From positions 1-64,000 of the forward strand of contig NZ_JAUSUB010000020.1 of assembly GCF_030813235.1 (NCBI RefSeq): DNA of 64,000 nucleotides. Reading direction: 5' to 3'. The DNA comes from Cytobacillus purgationiresistens. Lineage in GTDB: Bacteria; Bacillota; Bacilli; Bacillales; Cytobacillaceae. The notes beneath the pieces were generated by a model that was not told where the DNA came from, made no database searches, and worked only from the letters and a program-made list of their open reading frames with translations. Within the stretch, counting starts at the first letter, position 1; each line of letters opens with the position of its first letter. Of this stretch, positions 36,061-45,932 are shown one piece after another. The position numbers and the translations under genes were made by a program.

Positions 36061-36436
36061 CGTCTGCTCCTTTCAACCAACCTTTATGCAATTTTTAATC
36101 ATAGCATAAAAATTCTTCAGAAAGAAATGTTATTTAATGTATCATATGAGTCACTATATTATTTTAATATAGTTTCTTATTACCATACACTTGCAAAAAA
36201 AATCTATTGTATTAATACAGATTTCTCTTGGTAATTTTGGGTTTGTGTTTTATAATGAAATAAAATGAGTATAAAAAACTACCCCGTTAGCGTATTCTCA
36301 AAGCTTGCTACCGTTATTTTAATATACCCAAAATTACGACTTTAATTTTATTCGACACTTTTTGCAAAAACCATGTTAGTATGGTAAATGTTCAAAACAT
36401 AGTGACTTGTAATTAGAGACCTAGGGGGTAAATTGT
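36061..36436. promoter_or_regulatory. nifZ-braB divergent intergenic region with palindrome
   Basis: A 25-bp imperfect palindrome at 36200-36224 has arms AAATCT / AGATTT around the perfect GTATTAATAC. A minor TTATAAT lies near 36250 and a TATGGT near 36380 on the plus strand. braB of B. subtilis is known to be under CodY, but I could not find a clean CodY box. No gene is seen here. Confidence 0.4.
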
Positions 36437-37780
36437 ATGAATAATAACACACTTTCAACAAAGCATATCCTTTCCATAGGATTAATGCTTTTTGCCTTAT
36501 TCTTCGGTGCAGGCAATATGATCTTCCCACCATTTCTGGGACAAGAAGCGGGTAGCGAAGTTTGGATAGCTATCATCGGCTTTCTTATCACAGGGGTTGG
36601 TTTACCATTAGTAGCGATCATTGCCATCGCAAAAGCGGGTAATGTACAAACAATGGCAAACCGCGTCCACCCTGTTTACGGGATTATCTTTACAGTAGTA
36701 ATGTATCTTGTAATCGGACCATTATTCGCAATTCCACGTACAGCAACAGTTTCATTTGAGATTGGGGTTATTCCGTTCTTATCTGAAACCGCTTCCAGCA
36801 CACCGTGGCCATTGCTTGCCTTTTCAATTGCCTTCTTTGTGATTTCAGCGTGGCTAGCGATGAATCCAACAAAGCTAGTAGATATGATAGGCAATATATT
36901 GACTCCAATATTATTAATTGTCCTTGCTGTTATTGTAATTAAAGCTTTCATTACTCCAATGGGTACTCCTCAAGCTCCAGTAGGTCCATATGCAGATGGC
37001 GCTTTCTTTAAAGGCTTCATTGAAGGTTATTTAACAATGGATACCATTGCAGCACTTGTATTCGGTATTATTATTATTGGATCTATTAAAGGTTTAGGTG
37101 TAACAAGCAAGAAAGCCATTACTAAAATGTGTGTGTATGCTGGTTTAATCGCAGCTGCAGCTCTAGCAATTATTTATGTTTCTCTAGCTTATATTGGCTC
37201 TACAGCTCCCGAAGCAATTGGTGCACAAGCTAATGGAGGCGCAATCCTTTCTGGTGCTGCCCAGTTCCTATTCGGATCAGCCGGTGCATATATCCTTGGA
37301 TTTGCAATCATTTTTGCATGTTTAACTACAGCCGTGGGATTAATTTCATCATGTGCAAGCTATTTCCATGAGATTATGCCTAAAGTTTCATATAAAAACT
37401 ACGTTATAATTTTCTCATTATTCAGTGCAGGAATAGCAAATATTGGGTTAACTCAACTCATTAATTTCTCAATCCCTGTATTAACATTTATCTATCCGCT
37501 TGCGATAGTGCTCATCGTCCTTTCATTGATGGACAACTTGTTTAAAGGATCTTCTCTTGTCTACATTTGTGCGCTAATTCCGACGGGTCTTATCAGCATC
37601 GTAGACGGTTTAAATACAGCAGGCATCAAGATTGCTGCTTTAAATAATTCATTATCATTCTTACCTTTATTTGCACAAGGTATCGGCTGGCTTGTACCAG
37701 CGATTGTTGGAGCAATTATTGGCTATATCCTTACTATTACACTCGGCTCTAACAAAGAGTTGGCTTCAGATCAAAACTAA
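36437..37780 (+). CDS. braB: Branched-chain amino acid transport system II carrier protein (BrnQ family)
   Basis: 447 residues and about 12 membrane helices. It imports leucine, isoleucine and valine with sodium. The family opening FALFFGAGNMIFPPFLGQEAG is intact, as are PRTATVSFEIG and FACLTTAVGLI. The ATG at 36437 has AGGGGGT. It lies between nifZ and ezrA, the same place as braB in B. subtilis. Confidence 0.95.
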   Translation: MNNNTLSTKHILSIGLMLFALFFGAGNMIFPPFLGQEAGSEVWIAIIGFLITGVGLPLVAIIAIAKAGNVQTMANRVHPVYGIIFTVVMYLVIGPLFAIPRTATVSFEIGVIPFLSETASSTPWPLLAFSIAFFVISAWLAMNPTKLVDMIGNILTPILLIVLAVIVIKAFITPMGTPQAPVGPYADGAFFKGFIEGYLTMDTIAALVFGIIIIGSIKGLGVTSKKAITKMCVYAGLIAAAALAIIYVSLAYIGSTAPEAIGAQANGGAILSGAAQFLFGSAGAYILGFAIIFACLTTAVGLISSCASYFHEIMPKVSYKNYVIIFSLFSAGIANIGLTQLINFSIPVLTFIYPLAIVLIVLSLMDNLFKGSSLVYICALIPTGLISIVDGLNTAGIKIAALNNSLSFLPLFAQGIGWLVPAIVGAIIGYILTITLGSNKELASDQN

Positions 37781-37828
37781 TAGATATACTAGCATTACTA
37801 GAACCAGAAATAATGTTAGTATAACGAA

Positions 37829-37867
37829 CTGCCATGAAGGTCAAGAAAAACTTCATGGCCGTTTTTT
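37829..37867 (+). terminator. Terminator of braB
   Basis: GCCATGAAG (37831-37839) pairs with CTTCATGGC, followed by GTTTTTT. Confidence 0.85.
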
Positions 37868-37887
37868 CATTCAGCTGCCTCAGCTAA

Positions 37888-37932
37888 ACAAAAAAGGATT
37901 CGCCTGGTAATTCCTCAGGCGAATCCTTTTTA
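37888..37932 (-). terminator. Terminator of ezrA
   Basis: AAAAAGGATTCGCCTG pairs perfectly with CAGGCGAATCCTTTTT. Confidence 0.93.
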
Positions 37933-39618
37933 TCATTCGTTTATTAGGTCTTCGATTTTCTTTAAAGCACCAGGCTCTATTTCCTCAATTGTTGCAGCTG
38001 CTTGTTCAAGAGCAGCTTTATATTCATAATTACGAAATGAATCCTCAGCCTTATTCAACCCTTCTGCAATGGATGGGTACGCACTTCTGTATCGATTACC
38101 GTATTGAATCACTTTTTCCGTTAATAAAATGGTCTCTACCATTTCATCTGTATAAGTGACGGTTTTCTCGACTGTCATCACAGCAATCTCTAAATATTGA
38201 TGAACCGTTTGAATATTGAGCGGCTTTTCTGCTAACCGATCAACAACATTTTTAATACTTTCATTCGCATCCTGCAAGGAATATTTATACTCTTGTGGCA
38301 GACCAGGAACATTGCTTTTAGAAACAATTCTTATCATTTCACTTATTTTCTTTTTCAGTTCATTTACTTTGTCTCGAGCAATAATTTCATCTTTTCTTAG
38401 AGCATGAAGCTTTTCAGTAAAGGCGTCCTGCTCTTCTTTAATATACTCGAGCTCAAGCTTAATTTCCGTCAACTCTTCTTTAATTACGGTATGAGCAATA
38501 TTTTGGCTGTTTATTTTATGTTCAAGCAGGTCGTATTTTTTTATGAGTGTGGTCAATGTCTTTTCTAATTTCCCTTGACCCTCTAAATCCTTATCAGGTA
38601 CATGATAGCTTTCACAAACAAGGGTCATCTCTTCTTTTAGCTGAACATGCTTTTCACTGCTTGAAAAGAGGAGGTCTTTTGCAGCTGGCTCTTCTTGTTG
38701 AATGAAATGTCTGGCATGCACTTCCTTCTCAAGGAGGTCATATAGAGAATCAAGCCTCGCTTTTACTTCATCCAACCCGCCAGTTACTTCTTCAATCTTC
38801 GTTTGGTGAACATACTCCAATAGCTTCACAAGCTCTGTTTCCATTTGCTCTGTATCTTGCTCGACTTGAATATGGTCCAGAATATATCCTTCTGCAAGCA
38901 TATCTTTATATCCATCTTTTAACTCAACTATTTGTGCAGGAACTTTTGATTGACATTCAACGAGAAGACTTGGTATTTGTTCTAATTTCACTTGAATATC
39001 ATCCAGCATGCTTTTTATGGAAAAAACAATTTCACGCGCTTCTAAATAATTACCTTCTGATGTCTTATCTTCGAAGGTTTCGAAAAGATTAGATACTTCT
39101 TCCAGCTGATATTCTATAAGATCTCCTGGTTTGCCAAATGTATGACGCTGGGTAAGGAGACGTTTCTTATAGTTCTTGAATTCCTCATTCAAAGCTTCCA
39201 TTTCTAATCTGTTTTTTTCTTCACTGCCGATAAGCTCGTTTAATTCTGCTAATATTTCCTCAATCTTTTCTTCGACTTTATTGAGATTGGCATCTAGGGA
39301 AACGAGAACTTCTTTTGCTTTTTTGAATCGATATTTATCTATGTATTCCTCCGCATCAAATAAAGAGCCTTCCACACCAGGAAGTTGAGCTGTCACAATT
39401 TCATCCCATCCGCTGCGCCAAGTTTCAAACAGCTCCTCCGTTTGTCCGGTCATATTTAATTGTTTCACTTTAGACAACTCATTCAAAACAGGGCGATTCA
39501 TTATATCCATCTTCCAAGTTTCAAGCCTGTCCACTTCTTTATAATATTTTTTCTTAAAAAAATATCCTGTAAAATAAATGCATATAACAATGACGATTCC
39601 GCCAATCACAAATTCCAT
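37933..39618 (-). CDS. ezrA: Septation ring formation regulator EzrA
   Basis: 561 residues, the family length. One N-terminal membrane helix (residues 2-22) is followed by long spectrin-like coiled coil to the end. EzrA binds FtsZ, prevents extra rings at the poles and links division to wall synthesis. The start ATG 39618 has AGGGGGC. It has its own transcript. Confidence 0.95.
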   Translation of the reverse strand: MEFVIGGIVIVICIYFTGYFFKKKYYKEVDRLETWKMDIMNRPVLNELSKVKQLNMTGQTEELFETWRSGWDEIVTAQLPGVEGSLFDAEEYIDKYRFKKAKEVLVSLDANLNKVEEKIEEILAELNELIGSEEKNRLEMEALNEEFKNYKKRLLTQRHTFGKPGDLIEYQLEEVSNLFETFEDKTSEGNYLEAREIVFSIKSMLDDIQVKLEQIPSLLVECQSKVPAQIVELKDGYKDMLAEGYILDHIQVEQDTEQMETELVKLLEYVHQTKIEEVTGGLDEVKARLDSLYDLLEKEVHARHFIQQEEPAAKDLLFSSSEKHVQLKEEMTLVCESYHVPDKDLEGQGKLEKTLTTLIKKYDLLEHKINSQNIAHTVIKEELTEIKLELEYIKEEQDAFTEKLHALRKDEIIARDKVNELKKKISEMIRIVSKSNVPGLPQEYKYSLQDANESIKNVVDRLAEKPLNIQTVHQYLEIAVMTVEKTVTYTDEMVETILLTEKVIQYGNRYRSAYPSIAEGLNKAEDSFRNYEYKAALEQAAATIEEIEPGALKKIEDLINE

Positions 39619-39887
39619 CTGTAAAGCCCCCTGTTCTGAACCGAGCCAGTATATGTAATCTATATCATATAAATTATAATCATGTTCATTTCAATGCTTT
39701 TATGATACCATGTAAACGACAATTTTTGACTATTATTTTCATATTTTATTGAAATAATTGGTGAAACTCCGTTGAATGGTGATATGAACCTCCTTTATCT
39801 CATATCCTACTATAAAATTCAACAAATATAGTTCTTTCGTTTTACAAGCATTCTTTCTTATATTAATGAATCGGAAGGTGGATCATA

Positions 39888-40691
39888 TTGAAAAAGGATG
39901 GCCATATTCATACCCCATACTGCCCTCATGGTTCAAAGGATTCTTTGGCGGCGTATGTCAAGAAAGCAGTCTCCCTCGGTTTCCACGAGATCACATTTAC
40001 TGAGCATGCACCTCTGCCAACAAGCTTTTCCGACCCTTCACCTACTAGTGATAGTGCAATGCCCTTTTCGCAACTTGATAAGTATTTTTCTGAAATCGAG
40101 GAATTAAAGCTGAAACATCAAGCACATATCAAAATTAACTGTGGGCTGGAAGTTGATTTTATTGAAGGCTATGAAGAAGAAACAAAAAGCTTCCTGAATC
40201 ATTTTGGTCCACAGCTTGATGAGGCAATACTCTCTGTCCATTTTTTGAAGCATCATAATACATATGATTGCCTTGATTACAGTCCCGATGTATTTGGTGA
40301 AATGATAGAGCGCTACGGTTCTATTGACCAAGTATATAGAGGCTATTTTAGTACGTTATTATTAGCGATTGAATCCGATTTGGGGATATACAAGCCAAAA
40401 AGGATGGGGCATATTACCTTAGTGAAGAAATTCCAAAAAAAATATCCCCCTGTACGGGAATATCATGAGGAAATGGATGCAATTCTAACGGCTATTAAGA
40501 GAAAGGGTTACTCCCTGGATTACAATGGCGCTGGGACAATAAAACCATTATGCCGGGAATCCTATCCGCCAAGTTCAATTGCAAAGCAAGCGGTATCGCA
40601 TGGCATTCCTCTTGTCTACGGATCAGATGCCCATCAAGTAAAGGCTCTCGGTCAAGGCTGGAACGAGATTGAACCGTTAATAAATTTATAA
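39888..40691 (+). CDS. hisJ: Histidinol-phosphatase, PHP family
   Basis: 267 residues. It removes phosphate from histidinol phosphate in histidine synthesis. The PHP metal site is visible as GHIHTPYC at the start, TEHAPLP, CGLEVDF and a late YGSDAH. The start is TTG 39888 with AAGGTGG; no ATG fits the conserved N-terminus. The gene stands apart from the his operon, as in B. subtilis. It overlaps the convergent refZ by six bases at their 3' ends. Confidence 0.93.
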   Translation: MKKDGHIHTPYCPHGSKDSLAAYVKKAVSLGFHEITFTEHAPLPTSFSDPSPTSDSAMPFSQLDKYFSEIEELKLKHQAHIKINCGLEVDFIEGYEEETKSFLNHFGPQLDEAILSVHFLKHHNTYDCLDYSPDVFGEMIERYGSIDQVYRGYFSTLLLAIESDLGIYKPKRMGHITLVKKFQKKYPPVREYHEEMDAILTAIKRKGYSLDYNGAGTIKPLCRESYPPSSIAKQAVSHGIPLVYGSDAHQVKALGQGWNEIEPLINL

Positions 40692-41330
40692 AATTTTCAA
40701 TAAATTCGCTTTTAGTTTCCTCGGTTGATTTGAACTGCAAACTACACGATCAATCCAAGAATGAGTTTCTCGTATATATTTATCAGCAAAATATTTCTCA
40801 TGCGGGAGAAGATGGAGTACTTCTGTTACATAATGGCTATTCAAAAAAGGCATCGTTAACAGACTTTTCAGTTGCAGGATTAAATAATTGGTAGTGTTAA
40901 TACGGAACTCTTTACTTTTGAATCCCTTTTCAAACACTTTGCTTAAATAGAATCTTTCTTTTGTTAAATATGTTGACATAATTTCTCGTACGATTTGAGA
41001 ATCAATCGACATTTCTCTAATTATAAGCCTCGTTAATTGAATATTTTCATATTGGAATACCATAATATTTTCAACAATTGCTTTTAAGCTCTGAGCTGCT
41101 CCTTTATCTAAAAGTGAGTAGCCCTTTTCAATTCCGCTTAAATAAGCCTCATAATAATCAATAAAACAATATTCCAACAATCCATTCTTGTTTCCGAAAT
41201 AATAAGAGATGTTTGCTACATTCGTATGAGCTTTATTGGCAATATCACGAATGGATGTACCGCTAAAACCTTTATGATTAAATAAATAGACTGCGGCTTC
41301 AATAATAGCTGCTTTTGAATTTTCCTTCAT
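40686..41330 (-). CDS. refZ: RefZ-type TetR family regulator (YttP)
   Basis: 214 residues. The N-terminal TetR helix-turn-helix is clear (GFSGTSIRDIANKAHTNVANI and YYFGNKNGLL). In B. subtilis RefZ is made early in sporulation, binds sites near the origin and shifts FtsZ rings toward the poles. The placement between hisJ and ytsP, plus the family, supports the call. The ATG follows GAGGTGG. It is divergent from ytsP. Confidence 0.88.
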   Translation of the reverse strand: MKENSKAAIIEAAVYLFNHKGFSGTSIRDIANKAHTNVANISYYFGNKNGLLEYCFIDYYEAYLSGIEKGYSLLDKGAAQSLKAIVENIMVFQYENIQLTRLIIREMSIDSQIVREIMSTYLTKERFYLSKVFEKGFKSKEFRINTTNYLILQLKSLLTMPFLNSHYVTEVLHLLPHEKYFADKYIRETHSWIDRVVCSSNQPRKLKANLLKIL

Positions 41331-41507
41331 TCTTCTCCACCTCTCTCCTGCGTTATTTCTGTGAAATACTACAGTTTTCTTGTTATAATAAAACTATTCT
41401 TGCTACTAGCTATCTAATCCTTTTAAAGAATCTCGACAAAGTCTTGGGTTTTTCATTAAGGTTTTGCATAACTCCCTAATATAATTAAAAAAGAAAGGTG
41501 ATGTTTG

Positions 41508-41987
41508 ATGTTTAACGTCGAATCGTACCGCGGAACAAAAGAAAATAATTATCGTTTAGTCATAAAACAATTGGCTGCACTGCTTGAAGGTGAAACAAAT
41601 CGGATAGCCAACCTCAGTAATGCGTCTGCACTGCTGAATCAATTTCTTGATCGGACGAATTGGGTTGGATTCTACCTAATAGAAGACGGAGAACTCGTTT
41701 TAGGTCCCTTCCAAGGTCTCCCTGCTTGTGTGAGAATCCCATTAGGGAAAGGCGTTTGTGGAACGTCTGCTGCAAACAAAGAAACGATGCGGATAGATGA
41801 TGTTCACCAATTCCCTGGCCACATAGCGTGTGACGCCGCATCACAATCAGAAATCGTTGTTCCGATTATAAAGGATGGAGCACTATTTGGCGTACTGGAT
41901 ATTGACTCTCCAGAAAAAGAACGCTTTGATGAAATAGATGAAAAAATGCTCGAAGAATTTATAAGCGAATTAGTTAAGTTCATTTAA
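41508..41987 (+). CDS. ytsP: GAF-domain free methionine-(R)-sulfoxide reductase (YtsP/MsrC type)
   Basis: 159 residues, a single GAF domain. Cysteines of the fRMsr active site occur in LPACVRIP, GKGVCGTSAA and HIACDAAS. The enzyme repairs free oxidised methionine. I take ATG 41508 with AAAGGTG seven bases ahead, not the TTG just before it. The shared hairpin at 41990-42046 ends the transcript. Confidence 0.9.
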   Translation: MFNVESYRGTKENNYRLVIKQLAALLEGETNRIANLSNASALLNQFLDRTNWVGFYLIEDGELVLGPFQGLPACVRIPLGKGVCGTSAANKETMRIDDVHQFPGHIACDAASQSEIVVPIIKDGALFGVLDIDSPEKERFDEIDEKMLEEFISELVKFI

Positions 41988-41989
41988 GT

Positions 41990-42046
41990 AAAGAGGATGA
42001 TTCTAAACCTGCTTTTTATACAGGCAATTAGAAACATCCTCTTTTT
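41990..42046. terminator. Hairpin terminator between ytsP and methionine gamma-lyase
   Basis: AAGAGGATG pairs with CATCCTCTT with extra pairing inside, and T or A runs on the outside. In the frameshifted lyase the aberrant C-terminus reads into this hairpin. Confidence 0.85.
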
Positions 42047-43256
42047 TGTTTCGTTCGATACGGGTCAATGCTTTATTTTCATAAACGCTTGATCTAAATC
42101 GTTTCGGATGTCTTCCAGGCTCTCTAAGCCCACAGATAATCGGAGCAAGCCATTCTTCTATTCCCATAAGAAACCTTTCCTCTACTGGTACCACTGCATG
42201 TGTCATAGTGGCAGGCTGTTGGATAAGTGTCTCTGCATCTCCTAAACTAACAGCAATCTTGATTAAATTTAGTTCATTCATGAACTTTTGTGCCGTTTCT
42301 TTATCACCCTTTATTGTAAATGAAATTAATCCTCCAGGCTGCTTCATTTGCTTTTCGGAGATAGCGAAGTCGCGATGGTTTACGTCTCCTGGATAAAATA
42401 CCTTTTCAACTTTCGAATGATTTGATAAGTATTTTGCAAGTTGACGGGCATGATCACAGTGCCGATCCATTCTTACAGCTAAAGTTTTTAATCCTCTAAG
42501 TAGAAGCCATGCATCAAAGGGAGAGATCACCCCACCGAGGTCCTTTCTTGTCGTCATAGAAATCTGTGCCATCCGTTCTTTACTGCCCGCAACCATTCCA
42601 GCAATTACATCACCATGGCCGCTTATATATTTCGTCGCACTATGGACAACAATATCACAGCCTAAGGAAAGCGGATTCTGCAAATATGGAGAACAAAAAG
42701 TATTGTCTACAATCACAGAAATCCCCTTCTCTTTAGCAACCTCAGCTACCATCGTTAAATCCACTAAATCTAAAGTTGGATTGATCGGAGTTTCTACATA
42801 GAGACAGACTGTTTCCGGACGAATTGCGTCTAGCAACTGTTGCTTTGATTTCATCGCTGAAAATTCATGGGTAATTTGATACTTTTCTTCCATCATCTTT
42901 AATAAACCAAACGTACATCCATATACACCTTGCGAGCATAATATATGATCGCCAGCGTTTGTCAAAGCGATAAGAACAGAAGATACAGCGGCCATTCCAG
43001 AGCCAAAAGCAAGTGCTGCTTCAGCATTTTCTAAGGAAGCTATGCGATCCTCCAGCATTCTAACCGTTGGATTGCCCAGCCTTGAATAAATAAATCCCTC
43101 TTCATCTCCTGCAAAACGCCGCTCTCCTTGTTCAGCTGTATCAAAGGCAAACGTTGATGTTTGAAATAAAGGAGGCGCCAAGCTCCCTTTAAATTCACCG
43201 CTATCATACCCTGCATGAATTAGTTTTGTTTCAAACGACATATCATGTTTCTTCAA
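42003..43256 (-). CDS. megL: Methionine gamma-lyase with frameshifted C-terminus, probable pseudogene
   Basis: A PLP-dependent Cys/Met metabolism enzyme whose family splits methionine into methanethiol, ammonia and 2-oxobutyrate. YGCTFGLLK carries the Cys typical of methionine gamma-lyases, and the PLP Lys is in HSATKYISGHGD. Near 42151-42158 the frame changes: GAAGAATGG needs one base fewer to give EDGLLRLSVGLESLEDI and a natural stop at 42065. As written, the last ~50 residues are foreign and run into the terminator. The substrate-binding Arg of LLRLS is lost. The start is TTG 43256 behind GGAGGAGG. A cre match lies at 43277-43290. Confidence 0.88.
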   Translation of the reverse strand: MKKHDMSFETKLIHAGYDSGEFKGSLAPPLFQTSTFAFDTAEQGERRFAGDEEGFIYSRLGNPTVRMLEDRIASLENAEAALAFGSGMAAVSSVLIALTNAGDHILCSQGVYGCTFGLLKMMEEKYQITHEFSAMKSKQQLLDAIRPETVCLYVETPINPTLDLVDLTMVAEVAKEKGISVIVDNTFCSPYLQNPLSLGCDIVVHSATKYISGHGDVIAGMVAGSKERMAQISMTTRKDLGGVISPFDAWLLLRGLKTLAVRMDRHCDHARQLAKYLSNHSKVEKVFYPGDVNHRDFAISEKQMKQPGGLISFTIKGDKETAQKFMNELNLIKIAVSLGDAETLIQQPATMTHAVVPVEERFLMGIEEWLAPIICGLREPGRHPKRFRSSVYENKALTRIERNKKEDVSNCLYKKQV

Positions 43257-43276
43257 TGATTCATTCCTCCTCCCTT

Positions 43277-43290
43277 TGAAACCGCTTACA
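43277..43290 (-). promoter_or_regulatory. cre-type CcpA site upstream of methionine gamma-lyase
   Basis: TGAAACCGCTTACA fits the cre consensus TGWAANCGNTNWCA at every fixed position. It lies just upstream of the GGAGGAGG site, a position suited to a roadblock or operator, and predicts repression on glucose. Confidence 0.65.
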
Positions 43291-43396
43291 TTTCATTTGG
43301 TTATTGTGTCATTTCCCCTTCCTTGTTAGCATATGATAATTTCTTCAATTTAGAAAGAACTTTCTTTATTGGAAGCAATCCGCTATTTCCAGATTA

Positions 43397-43424
43397 AAAA
43401 ACAGCTCCTGCAAATATGGAGCTG
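43397..43424 (-). terminator. Terminator of dgcP
   Basis: CAGCTCC pairs with GGAGCTG; on the minus strand a TTTTTT run follows. Confidence 0.85.
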
Positions 43425-43425
43425 C

Positions 43426-45318
43426 TCAATGATGATTGGTGTGATGTTTGAAAACCACTTTATTTTTTCCCGTATTCTTCGCCTGATAAAGCCCTTCATC
43501 TGCACGCTTAAATAACGAAGTATAATTATCATCATATTCGTTGTTCCAGTAAGCCACTCCACATGAAATGGTTACTGCAGGATCAGTCATGTTATTCACT
43601 TTTTTTACCAGCCTGTTTGCAATCCTCATGCCTGTTTCACTCGGAACATTTGGCAGATAAACTGCCATCTCTTCCCCACCCCATCTAGAGCCTATGTCTG
43701 AACCTCTAATATTTTTACTAATGATATCTGCCAATTGTATGATAATGGTATCCCCTACTTGATGACCATATCGATCATTAATCGATTTGAAATTATCAAT
43801 ATCAATTAATATAAATGTACCTTCTTGATCCTCACTCATAGACACATCAACCTTGTCATCCAAATAGCTCCTTGAATATAACTTTGTTAAGTGATCAGTG
43901 ACAACCAGTTTCTCAAGCTCTTCTCTTAAAAGCGAGTTTTTAAACGCTAAGGTAGAATGATGGATTAATGACTGCAATAATTTAAAGGAATCAAATGAAA
44001 AATAATAAGGAATATGGTGTAAAACTAGAGCTAGCCCCTTTAACTCTCCTGTTTGATCCATTGGAACAGCCATTATTGATTTGAAGTCTTCCAGGTCCGT
44101 TGAAGAGGGAACATGCAAATCACCAATAAAAATAGCCTCTTTGTCCTTGCCAATTTTGTTATCAGCAAATTCTATATAAGGAATAGCTTCTTCTTTATAA
44201 AAGAAGTCTGTACTTCCTTTTAATATGCTAACAATTTCTTTTTCTTGAGAAAAGAGGATGAATCCAACCTCCTCGGCCTGAAAGGAGCGGATAATTTGTT
44301 CTGACATGAATTTAATTGTTTCCGTTAATCTCAGATCAGAGTTTAACCGATGAGACGTTTCATTAATCATTTGCAATTCGGAAATTAACTGTTGAGATTG
44401 TTGATAGAGCTGCGCATTCTCCAGTGCACTGCCAGCTGTATTGGCCAAATATTTAATAAACTCAACTTCCTTGGCTGGGAACAATAAGGTATCTGCTGCT
44501 ATTACTTGAAGAACACCGTAGACACCCTGGTTCCCCATTAACGGAGCATACAGAATGGAACGTTTATCAGCAATTTCATCTTCAAACTGGATAACACCCG
44601 TTACATATGCTTGCATTGCTGCAATATTTTCATCATTATAATCCAAGTCTTTAATAGGAAGCTCAATATCACTTTCATAATCATGAGATAATAATAAAAA
44701 ATAGGTAAAGCTTGGATACATTTCTTTCAATGTGACAATTATTTCACTTAATAATAAATCCATTTGCATAGAAGCATGAAACTTTTTAGTTACATGAAAA
44801 AGCTTTTTAAAACGCTTTTTCTCTGTTTTTAATAACGTAATTCCTTTTACACTTACCAATGCTTTGCTGCACTCGTCAGCTAAAACATTAAGCATCGAAT
44901 CCGTTAAGTTGGAGGGCTTCCCTTGAGTATATTGCAATATCACACAGCCCTCGACAAACCCATTATTCATAAGAAACAGCATATCCCCGTGCTCATTCAT
45001 ACTTGGCACCCTGCTATTAAAACGAGATTGAGCCTTATTTGCTTCCTGCATCAGCATATTTATTTCTTGAAAGCTAACCAATTTCGGCAAATTCAGAAGA
45101 TCATGACTTGCATTTGTTGAACATTCTACAAAAAATTCCTGCTTCCATTCATCCCTGCCATACAAGGTGACATCGCTCGCACCGCTTAACTCACGAATAC
45201 TCTTCAGCATTTCAAACAAAAAGTCTTCATAGCGAAAGAGCGTTTGTCCAGTATAAATGAGATTGAATAAACTGCTTTTTAGCTTTAATATAAATTGGTG
45301 CTCCAGCTTCTTTTTCAT
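43426..45318 (-). CDS. dgcP: GAF-GGDEF diguanylate cyclase (DgcP / YtrP)
   Basis: 630 residues. Two or three GAF-like sensor modules (about 1-460) are followed by a GGDEF domain (about 465-620). The GGDEF active site reads RWGGEEM, and the metal-binding FILIDIDNFKSIND is intact, so it should make cyclic di-GMP. There is no membrane segment. The ATG at 45318 follows AGGTGA. It lies ahead of rpsD, as ytrP does in B. subtilis. Confidence 0.93.
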   Translation of the reverse strand: MKKKLEHQFILKLKSSLFNLIYTGQTLFRYEDFLFEMLKSIRELSGASDVTLYGRDEWKQEFFVECSTNASHDLLNLPKLVSFQEINMLMQEANKAQSRFNSRVPSMNEHGDMLFLMNNGFVEGCVILQYTQGKPSNLTDSMLNVLADECSKALVSVKGITLLKTEKKRFKKLFHVTKKFHASMQMDLLLSEIIVTLKEMYPSFTYFLLLSHDYESDIELPIKDLDYNDENIAAMQAYVTGVIQFEDEIADKRSILYAPLMGNQGVYGVLQVIAADTLLFPAKEVEFIKYLANTAGSALENAQLYQQSQQLISELQMINETSHRLNSDLRLTETIKFMSEQIIRSFQAEEVGFILFSQEKEIVSILKGSTDFFYKEEAIPYIEFADNKIGKDKEAIFIGDLHVPSSTDLEDFKSIMAVPMDQTGELKGLALVLHHIPYYFSFDSFKLLQSLIHHSTLAFKNSLLREELEKLVVTDHLTKLYSRSYLDDKVDVSMSEDQEGTFILIDIDNFKSINDRYGHQVGDTIIIQLADIISKNIRGSDIGSRWGGEEMAVYLPNVPSETGMRIANRLVKKVNNMTDPAVTISCGVAYWNNEYDDNYTSLFKRADEGLYQAKNTGKNKVVFKHHTNHH

Positions 45319-45706
45319 TTACATATCACCTAATTGTCATATGATTGGAGGATGTCTCTTACTTGCACTTTCATTAATATTGCTAGCGACAGATGCGAAA
45401 GGGTCCAAAGTATGTTGTTTTTATGTTTTACTCTTTTTGCTCAAATAATTCAGAAAAGTGAACTCATAGGTTTTTCATACGTATTCTATTTACATGACCA
45501 AACAAGAGACTAAAGACCTATTTTTCGTGTACTGCATAATAAAATGCTTTTTACAAACCATTGATTCTACTGGTTTTAGAAATAAATCCAGTATAAAACA
45601 TGATACATTTTACCTATATTATATCATAATTTTTCCTTAAATTACTCTTAAACTTTTACAATTAATCATGATAATCTATAAGAAGCTTTTCATTTATTAA
45701 AGACGG
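45319..45706. other. Intergenic gap upstream of dgcP
   Basis: AT-rich. A short hydrophobic frame (45346-45448, plus strand) has no ribosome binding site and is not called. I see no hairpin or repeat before the rpsD promoter at 45707. Confidence 0.5.
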
Positions 45707-45736
45707 TTGACTTTTCCTTATAATAAAATGTATAAT
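45707..45736 (+). promoter_or_regulatory. rpsD sigma-A promoter
   Basis: TTGACT (45707-45712), 18-base spacer, TATAAT (45731-45736). Confidence 0.85.
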
Positions 45737-45739
45737 ATA

Positions 45740-45932
45740 CCTTGTGTAAAATATCGCAGCCTATGTGAGCACTTTGACGTTCTCATTTTGTTCCTCAACC
45801 ATTGTATGGTGATGGGGTACTGTGTAACCCTCTGCTGCGAGGGCGAAGGTGCATGAAAACAAAATGGACATGAAAGCTGACACACAACTGTTTTTATTTT
45901 ACCAAAATAAAAACACAAAGGAGGAGTCATTT
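45740..45932 (+). promoter_or_regulatory. rpsD leader RNA, probable S4 autoregulatory element
   Basis: About 190 untranslated bases between the promoter and ATG 45933, with GC-rich short stems such as GGGGTA...TAACCC followed by CCTCTGCTGCGAGG. B. subtilis rpsD is known to be repressed by its own product through a leader of this kind. The match here is by position and length; I have not verified the fold. Confidence 0.6.

Noticed and set aside
36121-36436. T-box or CodY box ahead of braB
   Set aside because: No GGTGG T-box motif, and no 15-base CodY-like palindrome better than chance.
45346-45448. Short hydrophobic frame upstream of dgcP
   Set aside because: No ribosome binding site ahead of the ATG, and it lies in the dgcP promoter space.
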